Source: Planctomycetota bacterium
Lineage (GTDB): Bacteria > Planctomycetota > Planctomycetia > Pirellulales > UBA1268
Direction: 5' to 3'
Length of the DNA stretch: 64,000 nt
Assembly (NCBI GenBank): GCA_018970785.1
Contig: JAGWVR010000007.1
Span: 1 to 64,000 of the forward strand
Shown: piece after piece, positions 48,228-56,231 of the stretch
Layout: each line of letters starts with the position of its first letter
How positions within the stretch are numbered: position 1 is the stretch's first letter
Translations under genes and position numbers: made by a program
The notes under the pieces: generated by a model
The model's input: only the letters and a program-made list of their open reading frames with translations
Told to the model about the DNA's origin: nothing
The model's database searches: none

Positions 48228-49133
48228 GTGAACGAACCGCAGTCCCCGCCCTCCCCACAGGCCGACCGCATCGCCGCGCTCCGCTGGCGGAAGTTCCCCG
48301 TCCTCGACGACGGCTTCGTGGCGCTCGTCGACTGCATGGGGGACGACGCCGCCGTCGTCCAGGCGGCACGCGTCAGCTACGGCGAGGGCACACGCCGGGT
48401 CAGCGACGACCGCCAGCTGATCCGCTACCTGCTCCGCCACGCGCACACGACGCCGTTCGAGATGGCGGAGGTCAAGTTCCTCGTCCGCGTGCCGATGGAT
48501 TGCTGGCGGCAGTGGATCCGCCACCGGACCGCCAACGTCAACGAGTACTCGACCCGCTACTCATTGGCGATCGACTCCGCCCAGGCGACGGCCTCCGACC
48601 AGTGGCGGCTCCAGGCCACCGGCAACCGTCAGGGATCAGGCGATCCCACGACGCCCGACGTCGGCGCCCGGCTGTCGCGGGCCGAGGAGGAATTACAGGC
48701 CGTCGCGCGGCGCGTCTACCAGGAACGGCTCGACGCCGGCATCGCCCGCGAACAGGCGCGCAAGGACCTTCCGCTCTCGACCTACACCGAGGCCTACTGG
48801 AAGATCGACCTCCACAACCTCCTCCACTTCCTCGCCCTGCGGATGGATCCGCACGCCCAGCTGGAGATCCGCCGCTACGCCGAGACGATCGGCCGCGAGA
48901 TCGTGGCGCCGCTGTTTCCCCTCTGCTGGGAGGCGTTTTGCGACTACCGCCTCGACGCCCTGCGGCTCACGCGGCTCGACCAGCAGGTCATCCGCCGCCT
49001 CGCCGGACGGCTGCCGGCGAGCCATGCCGACTTCCTCGCCGCGCAGGATCCCTCGTGGGCGTCCCTCGAGCGCTGCCGGGAGCGTGACGAGTGCCTCGCC
49101 AAGCTCGTCGCCCTCGGGCTCGTCGTCGGCTGA
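48228..49133 (+). CDS. thyX: Flavin-dependent thymidylate synthase
   Basis: The protein has 301 residues. The ThyX signature R98-H-R-x7-S108 is intact (R-H-R-T-A-N-V-N-E-Y-S), with F-E-M-A-E-V-K-F before it. It is longer than the typical ~220-250 residues because of an insertion near 112-140 and an extended C-terminus. It makes dTMP from dUMP with methylene-tetrahydrofolate, NADPH and FAD. GTG at 48228 is the start; upstream frame is intergenic. Presence of thyX suggests the organism lacks, or does not rely on, ThyA. Confidence 0.95.
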   Translation: MNEPQSPPSPQADRIAALRWRKFPVLDDGFVALVDCMGDDAAVVQAARVSYGEGTRRVSDDRQLIRYLLRHAHTTPFEMAEVKFLVRVPMDCWRQWIRHRTANVNEYSTRYSLAIDSAQATASDQWRLQATGNRQGSGDPTTPDVGARLSRAEEELQAVARRVYQERLDAGIAREQARKDLPLSTYTEAYWKIDLHNLLHFLALRMDPHAQLEIRRYAETIGREIVAPLFPLCWEAFCDYRLDALRLTRLDQQVIRRLAGRLPASHADFLAAQDPSWASLERCRERDECLAKLVALGLVVG

Positions 49134-49161
49134 TCCACCCCTGACCCCGGAGACATCCCCG

Positions 49162-49560
49162 ATGCCCGATGCCGCCGCCGAACTGCTCGACCTCACCCGC
49201 CGGCTCCTCGCCGCGATCACGTCCGGCGACTGGCAGGCCTACCGGGCGCTCGTCGCCGACGACGTCACCTGTTTCGAGCCGGAGGCCCGCGGCCATCTCG
49301 TCGCGGGACTGCCGTTCCACGAGCACTATTTCAAGCTCGGCGCGGGACGCCCCGCCGCTCCGGCGTTGACGACGACGCTCGCCGCGCCGCACGTCCGCTT
49401 CCTGTCCGCCGACGCCGCGGTGGTCAGCTACGTCCGCCTGACGCAGAAACTCGACGACGCCGGCCGCCCCGTGACCACGGCCGTCGAGGAAACGCGGGTC
49501 TGGCAGCGGGGCGCGAACGGCTGGAAGCACGTCCACTTCCACCGCAGCCTGCCCGGTTGA
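49162..49560 (+). CDS. NTF2-like (CaMKII association-domain/SnoaL-like) protein
   Basis: The protein has 132 residues and a cone-shaped alpha+beta (NTF2-like) pattern: helix L-L-D-L-T-R-R-L-L-A-A-I, then D-W-Q-A-Y-R-A-L-V-A-D-D-V-T-C-F-E-P-E and the closing strand G-W-K-H-V-H-F-H. It closely resembles the calcium/calmodulin-kinase II association-domain group found as stand-alone proteins in bacteria. Such folds bind small ligands or oligomerise; none is identifiable. It starts 28 bases after thyX and may be cotranscribed. Confidence 0.85.
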   Translation: MPDAAAELLDLTRRLLAAITSGDWQAYRALVADDVTCFEPEARGHLVAGLPFHEHYFKLGAGRPAAPALTTTLAAPHVRFLSADAAVVSYVRLTQKLDDAGRPVTTAVEETRVWQRGANGWKHVHFHRSLPG

Positions 49561-49609
49561 AGCCCCGATCGCCCCCGGCACGGGCGCCGAGCGTCGGGCG
49601 ACGGGCCGC

Positions 49610-50650
49610 TCAGCGAGTGCCCGCGCCGAGCGCCTCCAGCCGCGCCGTCGCCGCCGCTTCGGCCTCGGCGAGCACGTCGGCGATCCGCACGGCGTGCCCC
49701 TCGGCGGCGCTGCGTTCGGCGGCGGCCATGAAGGCGTAGATCTCCAGCGTCTCGGCCGGCTCGACCGGAGGCACGCCGCTGGCGAAGAACTCCATGATCG
49801 CCACCAGCAGCGGCCGGTAGCCGTCGAACGCCCCGACCGGTGCGCTGCCTTTCATCCCGAAGGCGGTGCCGCCGTAGCCGGCCGAGCCGCGGCGGATGCC
49901 ACGGAACGTGCCGACCCGGCCGTCGTCCCACAGCCCCGTCGCGGCATCGTGGTCGGCCGAGTGCACGCCGACGACGGTCTGGCATCCGCGCCCCATCACG
50001 GTGAACAGCGATTCGCAGCCGTGGATGCCGTACCAGAAGAGCCGGGGATGGGTCGCCTCGAGGCTGCAGGGGGAGAAGGTGTCGCACCCGGTGACCACAC
50101 CGATCGAACCGCCGCGCACCGCCTGGCTGGCCGTGCCGAAGCGCAGCGCCGAGGCGCTGAACACCGGCACTCCGGCGCGGCCCGCCGCCCGGTAGATGGC
50201 GACTGCGTCGGCCAGCGAACCGGCCACCGGCTTGTCGATGAACAGCCGCTTGCCCGCGCGGATCACCGGGAGGGCCTGCTCGAGGTGCGGGCGGCCGTCG
50301 TTGGTCTCGAGGAGAACGGCGTCGCAGCGCTCGACGACGGCCGCGACGTCGTCGACGATCTCGACACCCAGCCCGCGGACGGTGGCGGTGTATTCCGGGA
50401 TCCGTTTCACGCTCGACTCGATGTCGGCGCTGCCGCGCGGGCAGGCGACGACGACGCGCCCCCCGGGGACATGCTGCGGATCGTCGGGGGTGTTGAGCAG
50501 CTTGGTGAACGCGGTCGCGTGCGACGTATCGAGCCCGATGATCCCGACGCGCATCCCCTTCTCCTCCGCGGCCGTGACCGCCCCGATCGCCGACCAGACG
50601 AGGATCGCCCGGCCGACCCCCGCCCACCGACCAGTGTCCCGTCGTCGCAT
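49610..50650 (-). CDS. Exported Gfo/Idh/MocA family oxidoreductase
   Basis: The protein has 346 residues. A signal-like segment (about 1-28, with a basic R-R-R start) is followed by a Rossmann domain (G-I-I-G-L-D-T-S-H, near 36) with the family E/D-K-P motif as I-D-K-P-V-A. A C-terminal alpha/beta domain lacks an obvious canonical His. Gfo/Idh/MocA enzymes oxidise or reduce sugars with NAD(P); exported forms are typical of planctomycetes and often act on 3-keto-sugars. GGGAGG lies seven bases upstream of the ATG at 50650. The SGNH-DUF1080 protein at 43016 could be a functional partner by its domain. Confidence 0.85.
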   Translation of the reverse strand: MRRRDTGRWAGVGRAILVWSAIGAVTAAEEKGMRVGIIGLDTSHATAFTKLLNTPDDPQHVPGGRVVVACPRGSADIESSVKRIPEYTATVRGLGVEIVDDVAAVVERCDAVLLETNDGRPHLEQALPVIRAGKRLFIDKPVAGSLADAVAIYRAAGRAGVPVFSASALRFGTASQAVRGGSIGVVTGCDTFSPCSLEATHPRLFWYGIHGCESLFTVMGRGCQTVVGVHSADHDAATGLWDDGRVGTFRGIRRGSAGYGGTAFGMKGSAPVGAFDGYRPLLVAIMEFFASGVPPVEPAETLEIYAFMAAAERSAAEGHAVRIADVLAEAEAAATARLEALGAGTR

Positions 50651-50690
50651 CGCCCTGCCTCCCCTGGCCACGCCGGTCTCCCGGCATCGT

Positions 50691-51938
50691 TCACCCACCG
50701 TCCCCCGTTCGGATCACCACGTCGACCTCGGTCCCCGCCGGGAGCGTGCCACTCCCCGCGGGCAGGACCATGAGCCCCTCCGCCACCGCCAGTCCCACCA
50801 GGTCCGAGGAACCGCTCCAGGCGAGCGGTTCGACGGCATACCCGGTGCCCGAGGCATGAACTCGGCACGGGGCGTAGACGGGCCGGTCACCCGCCCCGCG
50901 CGCCGCCGCCGACAGGACGCCGCGGACGCGCGGCAGGTGCCAATGCCGCGGGGCGAGCCCGCGGAGGATCGCCAACGCCGGTCGCACGAACAGCTCGAAG
51001 CACACCAGGCTGCTGGCGGGATTGCCGGGCAAGCCGAAGACGAGCGTCTGTCCGTCGCCACGCGCGCGCCTGCCGAACCAGACCGGCTTTCCCGGTTTCA
51101 TCCGCACCTTGTGGAACACCTCCGCGACCCCGCAGGCGGCGAACGCCTCCGGCACGAGGTCGAGGTCGCCGGCCGAGACGCCGCCGGAGAGCACGAGGAT
51201 GTCGGCCGCCAGCCCCATGGCGACCGCCGCGCGGATCGCCTCCGGGCGATCACCGACGCTTCCCAGCGCCACCGCCTCACCCCCCGCGGCACGGACCGCC
51301 GCCGCGATCATCGGACCGTTGGAATTGCGCGTCTGGCCGTGGGCCGGGATCGAGTCGGGGGGGACCAGCTCGCTCCCCGTGGCGAGGATCGCCACGCGCG
51401 GCGGTGCGGCGACGACGACGTGCGTCGCCCCAGCCTCGACCGCCAGCCCGATCGCCGCCGGTGAGAGCACCGTTCCCTCCGGCAGCACGACCTGACCACG
51501 GCGAAACGCCGTCCCACGGCGGGCGACGTGCTGACCCGCCCGGTAGCGCCCGTCGCGGAGCCGGACCCGGCCGCCGGCATGGGTGCCGGCGGTGCCGTCG
51601 AGGGCACACTCGACGGGGACCACGGCGTCGGCACCGGCGGGGAGCGGCGCGCCGGTCATGATCCGCGCACAGCATCCCGGAGGGATCGGCAGCGCCGTGA
51701 CGTCGCCGGCGGCGAGATCGACCACGACGTCGAGCTCGGTCACGCCGTCGGGAACGATGTCGGCGTCGCGGACCGCGAACCCGTCCATCATCGCCCGGTC
51801 CCACGGCGGCGAATCACCGTCGGCGGCGATCGCCGCGGCGAGGCGGAGGCCGTCGGCGGATGCCAGCGCCACGCGCCGCGGCCCCAGCGGCCGCGCCGCC
51901 GCCTCGACCAGCCCGATCGCCTCCGCCAGATCGATCAC
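50691..51938 (-). CDS. moeA: Molybdopterin molybdenumtransferase
   Basis: The protein has 415 residues. MoeA domains in order include M-M-D-G-F-A-V near 50, I-M-T-G-A-P-L-P-A-G-A-D-A-V, the molybdopterin-binding A-T-G-S-E-L and S-G-G-V-S-A-G-D, then G-L-P-G-N-P-A-S-S and a C-terminal domain IV. It inserts molybdate into adenylated molybdopterin. The GTG at 51938 follows GAGAGG. It starts 17 bases after the pabA/trpG stop on the same strand and precedes the Gfo/Idh/MocA gene by 40 bases, so these are probably one transcript. No other moa/moe gene is in the window. Confidence 0.93.
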   Translation of the reverse strand: MIDLAEAIGLVEAAARPLGPRRVALASADGLRLAAAIAADGDSPPWDRAMMDGFAVRDADIVPDGVTELDVVVDLAAGDVTALPIPPGCCARIMTGAPLPAGADAVVPVECALDGTAGTHAGGRVRLRDGRYRAGQHVARRGTAFRRGQVVLPEGTVLSPAAIGLAVEAGATHVVVAAPPRVAILATGSELVPPDSIPAHGQTRNSNGPMIAAAVRAAGGEAVALGSVGDRPEAIRAAVAMGLAADILVLSGGVSAGDLDLVPEAFAACGVAEVFHKVRMKPGKPVWFGRRARGDGQTLVFGLPGNPASSLVCFELFVRPALAILRGLAPRHWHLPRVRGVLSAAARGAGDRPVYAPCRVHASGTGYAVEPLAWSGSSDLVGLAVAEGLMVLPAGSGTLPAGTEVDVVIRTGDGG

Positions 51939-51955
51939 GCGCCTCTCCGCTCTGG

Positions 51956-52567
51956 TCAGGCCGGCGCCGCGCCCGGCACGGCACCCGCGGTGGCGAGAAA
52001 CCCGCGGAGGATGTCGTGGCCGGAGGGCGTGAGGAAGCTCTCGGGGTGGAACTGGACGCCGTACACCGGCAGCGAACGGTGGCGGATCGCCATGATCTCC
52101 CGCGCGCCGTCGGGCGCCGTCGACCAGGCGTCGACCTCGAAGTCGCGGGGAAGCGACGGAGGATCGATCACCAGGCTGTGGTAACGCGTCGCCTCGATCG
52201 GGCTGGCGAGACCGGCGAACAGCCCACGGCCGGCGTGCTCGATGCGATCGACCTTGCCGTGCATCAGCCGGCCGGCGCGGACGATCCGCCCACCGAACAC
52301 CTGCCCGATCGCCTGGTGACCGAGGCAGACGCCGAGGATCGGCATCCTCCCGGCGAAGCGGCGGACCGCATCGCAGGAGATTCCCGCCTCGTCGGGCGTG
52401 CACGGCCCCGGCGAGATCACCAGATGGCTCGGGGCGAGCCGGGCGATCGTCGCGCAGTCGATCTGATCGTTGCGGTGGACTTCGACCGGCAGCGCCGGGG
52501 CGACCTCACCGATCCGCTGGACGAGGTTCCAGGTGAACGAGTCGTAGTTGTCGATGAGCAGGATCAC
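51956..52567 (-). CDS. Anthranilate/aminodeoxychorismate synthase glutaminase subunit
   Basis: The protein has 203 residues and is a class I glutamine amidotransferase. It has D-N-Y-D-S-F-T-W-N-L, I-S-P-G-P-C-T-P near 51-58, the nucleophile Cys81 in G-V-C-L-G-H-Q, and His-Pro-Glu in F-H-P-E-S near 175. PabA and TrpG cannot be told apart by sequence; the enzyme may serve folate and tryptophan synthesis alike. It adjoins moeA, not a component I subunit. The trpC gene is elsewhere in the window. Confidence 0.93.
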   Translation of the reverse strand: MILLIDNYDSFTWNLVQRIGEVAPALPVEVHRNDQIDCATIARLAPSHLVISPGPCTPDEAGISCDAVRRFAGRMPILGVCLGHQAIGQVFGGRIVRAGRLMHGKVDRIEHAGRGLFAGLASPIEATRYHSLVIDPPSLPRDFEVDAWSTAPDGAREIMAIRHRSLPVYGVQFHPESFLTPSGHDILRGFLATAGAVPGAAPA

Positions 52568-52594
52568 GGCGACGGTTCCGGCTGGCGGCGGCGG

Positions 52595-52882
52595 TCAGTC
52601 GAGGAGCGTCGACGGATGGCCGTCGCGGTCGACCAGCGGCATGATCCGGGGCTTGTAGATGGTCGTGTAGGCTTTCCCATAGCGGTGGGCGTCGAGCGCG
52701 GCGTCCGATGCCCAGTGCTCGACGAGCGTGAACCGGCGCGGCTCCGTCTCCGACTGGTAGACGTCGAACCGCAGGCACCCCGGCTCGGTGCGGCTTGCCC
52801 GCAGTGCCTCGCCGAGCAGCGTGCGGACCTGGGGCACGTCGGCGGCGTCGCGGACGGTGAGCACGACGGTGAGGCAGCGCAC
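52595..52882 (-). CDS. Antibiotic biosynthesis monooxygenase (ABM) domain protein
   Basis: The protein has 95 residues and a dimeric ferredoxin-like ABM fold: V-V-L-T-V-R-D-A-A-D-V, R-T-E-P-G-C-L-R-F-D-V-Y-Q, and F-T-L-V-E-H-W-A-S-D-A-A-L-D-A-H. Small ABM proteins act as cofactor-free monooxygenases, isomerases or heme-processing enzymes; the substrate is unknown. It lies between pabA/trpG and the methyltransferase, all minus strand, and its start is 53 bases from the methyltransferase stop. Confidence 0.85.
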   Translation of the reverse strand: MRCLTVVLTVRDAADVPQVRTLLGEALRASRTEPGCLRFDVYQSETEPRRFTLVEHWASDAALDAHRYGKAYTTIYKPRIMPLVDRDGHPSTLLD

Positions 52883-52935
52883 GGCGGGGCTCCGGGGGAG
52901 TGTTCACGGCAGTGTAGCGGCGCGCGTCGGCCCGC

Positions 52936-53754
52936 TCACGCGACGACGATACCGCCGGCGGATCCGCCGCGGCGGGCGAGGATGCGGAGGTAGGGGGGCA
53001 GATAGCGCGCCCGGTGGCCGAACGCGCCCGGCGGTGCCGCGGCATCGGCATGGACGGGCTCGTGGACATCCTCGATGACGAACCCGGCCCGGCAGATGCC
53101 GCCGAGCAGGGCGTCGAGGGAATGGGCGAACTCGAGCGTGCCCGGTTCGCGGAGACGCGACGGCTCGGCGGCGGGCAGTGCGGCGGGCGAATCGAGCGGC
53201 TGGGTGAGTTCGTAATGCCCGCCGCTGCCGGGGCGCAGCCCCGCCTGCAGGCTCGCCGGGGACTTGTGCTGGCTGACGTAGCGCCCCCCCGCTCGCGTCA
53301 CCCGGGCAATCGCCGTGAACAGCCGCGTCACGTCGGGGAGATAGCAGGTGCTCACCGGGTGGACCACCAGATCGAAGCGCCCGGCGCGGAACATGCCCAG
53401 GTCGTCCATCGACGTCGCCACCAGATCGAGCGCGACGCGCCGTTCCCGCGCGACCTGGCGGTCGAGTTCGAGCATCGCCGGCGACAGATCGACGACCGTC
53501 ACCCGGGCGCCGGCCGCCGCGTACAGGGGACCGTGTTTACCCCCTCCCGCCGCCAGGCACAGGACCTCGAGACCGGAGAGCGATTCCGGCAGCCAGCGGC
53601 GGCCGCCGGCGCCGCTGGCCAGCCACGCCGCCGGGTCGGCGAACGCCTCGTCGACCGCGGGCCTGGCCAATGCCGCGCCGCCGATCGCAAGCCGATCCCA
53701 CGCCCGCGCGTTGTGGTCGAGGACAGTCTCGCGCGACGGGGGGTGGCTCGTCAT
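52936..53754 (-). CDS. SAM-dependent methyltransferase
   Basis: The protein has 272 residues and a class I Rossmann methyltransferase. SAM motif I is near 65-72 (V-L-C-L-A-A-G-G-G-K-H), with acidic V-V-D-L-S-P near 90 and D-L-V-V-H-P-V-S near 128. It lacks membrane segments. The acceptor is unknown; it is not a recognisable cobalamin-pathway methyltransferase such as CobA or CbiF. Its start overlaps the stop of the PEP-CTERM gene (ATGA at 53751-53754), so it is translated with that gene and may lie under the cobalamin riboswitch upstream of the operon. Confidence 0.85.
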   Translation of the reverse strand: MTSHPPSRETVLDHNARAWDRLAIGGAALARPAVDEAFADPAAWLASGAGGRRWLPESLSGLEVLCLAAGGGKHGPLYAAAGARVTVVDLSPAMLELDRQVARERRVALDLVATSMDDLGMFRAGRFDLVVHPVSTCYLPDVTRLFTAIARVTRAGGRYVSQHKSPASLQAGLRPGSGGHYELTQPLDSPAALPAAEPSRLREPGTLEFAHSLDALLGGICRAGFVIEDVHEPVHADAAAPPGAFGHRARYLPPYLRILARRGGSAGGIVVA

Positions 53755-54461
53755 CCTCGTTTCCGCCGCCGGGCCGCCACGGCCCAGGCGGCGATGGCAC
53801 CACCGCCGGCCAAGGCGATCGCCGACGGCTCAGGGACGGGGGACACCGGCTGCGACAGGCTCAGCGTGGCGGCGCTGCCGTCGGCCTGGACGAAGGCGTA
53901 CCAGCCCCCCGGAACCAGCGTCGTGGCGGAGATGCCCGCCGCCGACAGGTCGAACGGTGCCGTTGTCCAGACGCCACCCGAGTCGTCGCGCTGGTACTGC
54001 GCCGGGTACTCCCCGGTGTCGGGATCGTAGGGACCGATGGTCCGCACCCCGGGCGACCATCCGGCTCCGAGGCCGGTCTGGTCGTAGGCGATCTCGTTGA
54101 CGAAGTAACCCCAGTCGGCGCCGAAGTAGCTGACGTCGATCGCCAGCCGCGGGTCGGAACCTGCTACGGCGGCCGGCCCGCCGACGATGTGGCCGGCGAG
54201 GGCGAACAGAAGCGACTCGAACGTCGCGACGCCGTCCCAGCGATACCCCCAGGCGACCGCTGCCGGCTCGAGGGTCGTGCCGCCGGCGACGGTCGGGAAC
54301 TGGAGCACGAGCGCGGCCTCGTGGGCGCCGGTGCCGGCCCAGAAACCGATGTCGGAGAAATCGTCGACGGTGACGGAGGCCGCCCGCAGCGGGCCCGCCA
54401 CGTTGCCGAGCACGATCGCCAGCACGCCGACGCCGATCACCCCGCGAACCGATGCTGTCAT
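53751..54461 (-). CDS. PEP-CTERM surface protein
   Basis: The protein has 236 residues. A signal peptide (about 1-29) is followed by a soluble domain of ~175 residues, rich in aromatic and Gly residues (V-A-W-G-Y-R-W-D-G, Y-F-G-A-D-W-G-Y-F-V-N-E-I-A-Y-D). The C-terminal PEP-CTERM signal follows: V-P-E-P-S near 212, a hydrophobic helix and R-R-R-K-R-G. Exosortase would cleave at the PEP site and release or reposition the protein at the surface. I do not recognise the main domain. The start at 54461 has GGGAGGAAG upstream. It is gene 2 of the operon led by the DUF1559 gene and its stop overlaps the methyltransferase. Confidence 0.88.
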   Translation of the reverse strand: MTASVRGVIGVGVLAIVLGNVAGPLRAASVTVDDFSDIGFWAGTGAHEAALVLQFPTVAGGTTLEPAAVAWGYRWDGVATFESLLFALAGHIVGGPAAVAGSDPRLAIDVSYFGADWGYFVNEIAYDQTGLGAGWSPGVRTIGPYDPDTGEYPAQYQRDDSGGVWTTAPFDLSAAGISATTLVPGGWYAFVQADGSAATLSLSQPVSPVPEPSAIALAGGGAIAAWAVAARRRKRG

Positions 54462-54519
54462 CGCTTCCTCCCTGTCGTGCGCCACGCTCCCGCGCCGGTG
54501 ACGGACCGGCCTTGCCCCT

Positions 54520-55383
54520 TCAATCCCCGGCCGCGCGGGTCAGCAGGGCGAGCAGCGCCGTCTGCTCGATCGATTCGGCGACGAACTCCACATGACCGTC
54601 GCCGAACACCAGCCCTGCCGCGCCCGGATGGTCGCTCCAGATCTCGTTGTTCTGGCTGGCGTTGATCGGGTTGTTCCACCACTGGTCGAAGATGTTCTGC
54701 CCGTTGGCCCACTCCGACTGGAGCGTTGCGTCACGCCCGGTGCATTCCGCGATCACCACCGTGTGCGACAGGCCGTCGGCGACGTCGGCGGCGGCGGTGG
54801 AGCGCTCGTACTGCATCATCCCGGCATGTTCCGGCAACGACCGGGCCACCGGATAGGCGACACCGTACATCCCGCCGTAGTCGGTGTAGGCGAGCCCGTC
54901 GCCCGGATCCCAGCGGCCATTGCCGTTGCGGTCCCCGGTGGTCGGACCGGTGCGCCGCGTGCGCGCGGTGCTCGGGCAGAGGAACAACGGCACCACCGTC
55001 GCCGCCGCGCGGAGGTTCTCGGCGGCGCGGTAGGAACGACCGACGTCGAATGCCGCGGCGGCGCCCGGTTCCTCGACATAGGGGAGGATGAACGCGTTCC
55101 ACGCGATCTGCTTCCGCGGTGCCTTCGTCGAGCATTCGAGACAGCCGAGCGGAAACCGCCGCCGGGATGCCTCGTGGACCGAGACGGCCTGGCCGAGCCC
55201 GCGGAGATTGTTGGCACAGGCCGTCCGCCGCGCCGCCTCACGCGCGCCCTGCACCGCCGGCAAGAGCAGGCCGACGAGGAGGCCGACGATCGCGACGACG
55301 ACGAGGACCTCGACGAGCGTCATCCCGGCGAGTCTCGGGCGCGGGGCGGCCCGTCGCCACCCGCGCGGCACGAACGGATCCAT
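54520..55383 (-). CDS. DUF1559 prepilin-like protein, first gene after cobalamin riboswitch
   Basis: The protein has 287 residues. A 20-residue basic leader ends Gly20 and is followed by Met21-T-L-V-Glu25 and a ~20-residue hydrophobic helix, the class III prepilin peptidase signal. A globular domain follows with the conserved R-R-x-x-C-x-N-N-L-R-x-L-G-Q-A. A D-R-N-G-N-G-R-W-D-P-G-D stretch looks like a calcium-binding loop. The C-terminal H-P-G-A-A-G-L-V-F-G-D-G-H-V-E-F is the DUF1559 hallmark. Its untranslated leader (55384 upward) carries the cobalamin riboswitch. A PEP-CTERM gene follows after 58 bases. This pairing with B12 control is unusual. Confidence 0.9.
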   Translation of the reverse strand: MDPFVPRGWRRAAPRPRLAGMTLVEVLVVVAIVGLLVGLLLPAVQGAREAARRTACANNLRGLGQAVSVHEASRRRFPLGCLECSTKAPRKQIAWNAFILPYVEEPGAAAAFDVGRSYRAAENLRAAATVVPLFLCPSTARTRRTGPTTGDRNGNGRWDPGDGLAYTDYGGMYGVAYPVARSLPEHAGMMQYERSTAAADVADGLSHTVVIAECTGRDATLQSEWANGQNIFDQWWNNPINASQNNEIWSDHPGAAGLVFGDGHVEFVAESIEQTALLALLTRAAGD

Positions 55384-55486
55384 GGCGGCTGACTCCGGTG
55401 TGCCGGCTGCCTCGGCGACAAGGCACCGAAGCGACGCGCCACGAGGCGCATCGTCTCCGTGAACCCGACCACCGCGCGATCGAACC

Positions 55487-55502
55487 GGCCGCGATCGCGG
55501 CC
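55487..55502 (-). other. GC palindrome between riboswitch and start codon
   Basis: GGCCGCGATCGCGGCC is a perfect 16-bp palindrome about 40 bases downstream of the riboswitch and about 100 bases before the DUF1559 start. It could be part of the expression platform. There is no T run, so I favour translational control over termination, but this is inference. Confidence 0.3.
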
Positions 55503-55540
55503 GTGCCGGCCGTCCCGCCCTCGCGGTCCGTCCGACCCAT

Positions 55541-55775
55541 GATGCCGGGGAGGTCTTCTGACTCTCGGGCTCGGCTGCCGTCGGCCTTCTCGCCTCAGCG
55601 GTCGTTCGGGGTTTTCACCCCGGACCACGGCGGCAATGGATCGATGACGGCATCCTCTCTTCGCCGGGCCGAACCCGGCGAACATCGCCCGATCACAGCG
55701 GCGGGGCCGTCCCGGAGTCGCACCGGTGTTCCCTGTTTGCCCACCGACGCAGCGCGTTGGCAGGCCACCCGGATC
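55541..55775 (-). promoter_or_regulatory. Cobalamin (adenosylcobalamin-class) riboswitch
   Basis: On the minus strand: a P1 strand GATCCGGG near 55775 pairs with CCCGG-C-ATC at 55541-55550. The core GGGAA, CCGGTGCGA, TCCGG, CCCCGCCGCTGTGA lies at 55733-55693. A hairpin CGGGG-TGAAA-CCCCG lies further on. The closing B12 box AGTCAGAAGACCTCCC is at 55563-55548, close to the consensus. Binding of a cobalamin would normally repress the downstream genes: DUF1559, PEP-CTERM and methyltransferase. I recognise none of these as B12 genes. Confidence 0.9.
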
Positions 55776-55784
55776 GTTGGGGCG

Positions 55785-55812
55785 AGTCTACGGGCGATGG
55801 CGACCCTGTCAA
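55785..55812 (-). promoter_or_regulatory. Promoter of the riboswitch operon
   Basis: TTGACA (perfect -35) and TAGACT (-10) are 16 bases apart on the minus strand. Transcription would begin near 55778, within a few bases of the riboswitch P1 stem, as expected. The part of 55384-56231 upstream of this, 55813-56231, has no other gene or clear promoter; it precedes the Cys-rich gene on the plus strand. Confidence 0.75.
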
Positions 55813-56231
55813 TCACGGCGACCCTGCCGGCCGCTGCTCACCGACAGCGCCGCGCCGTGCTTCACATTGGGCCGATGGCGCGGCCGGTGCCGTCGCGACC
55901 CTGACGGTGGCAAGGGCGGGCGCGGTGCACCTTGCCCGACCGTGCCGAGCAGCATGGATTGCCTGATAGGAACCCTAAGTCGCGTCTCGAAAAATACTTC
56001 GGGCTCGCTCAAGCCTGTTTCCCCAGTCGACCGATACCCCCTTTGTCCCCCGGGGCATCACTGTGCCCGTCGGGCAACCAGGGGGCGGCAGTAACCTGCA
56101 ACGATTCGAGTCACGGACTGGCTCGACAGGCCTGCCGCGGAGCGGTCGTGGATCACAACCTCGGGGTGACACGCCTCGCGAACGGGACGAAGCACTCTCG
56201 CGTGATCCGCAAGCAAAGGAGATGTGGCTCG

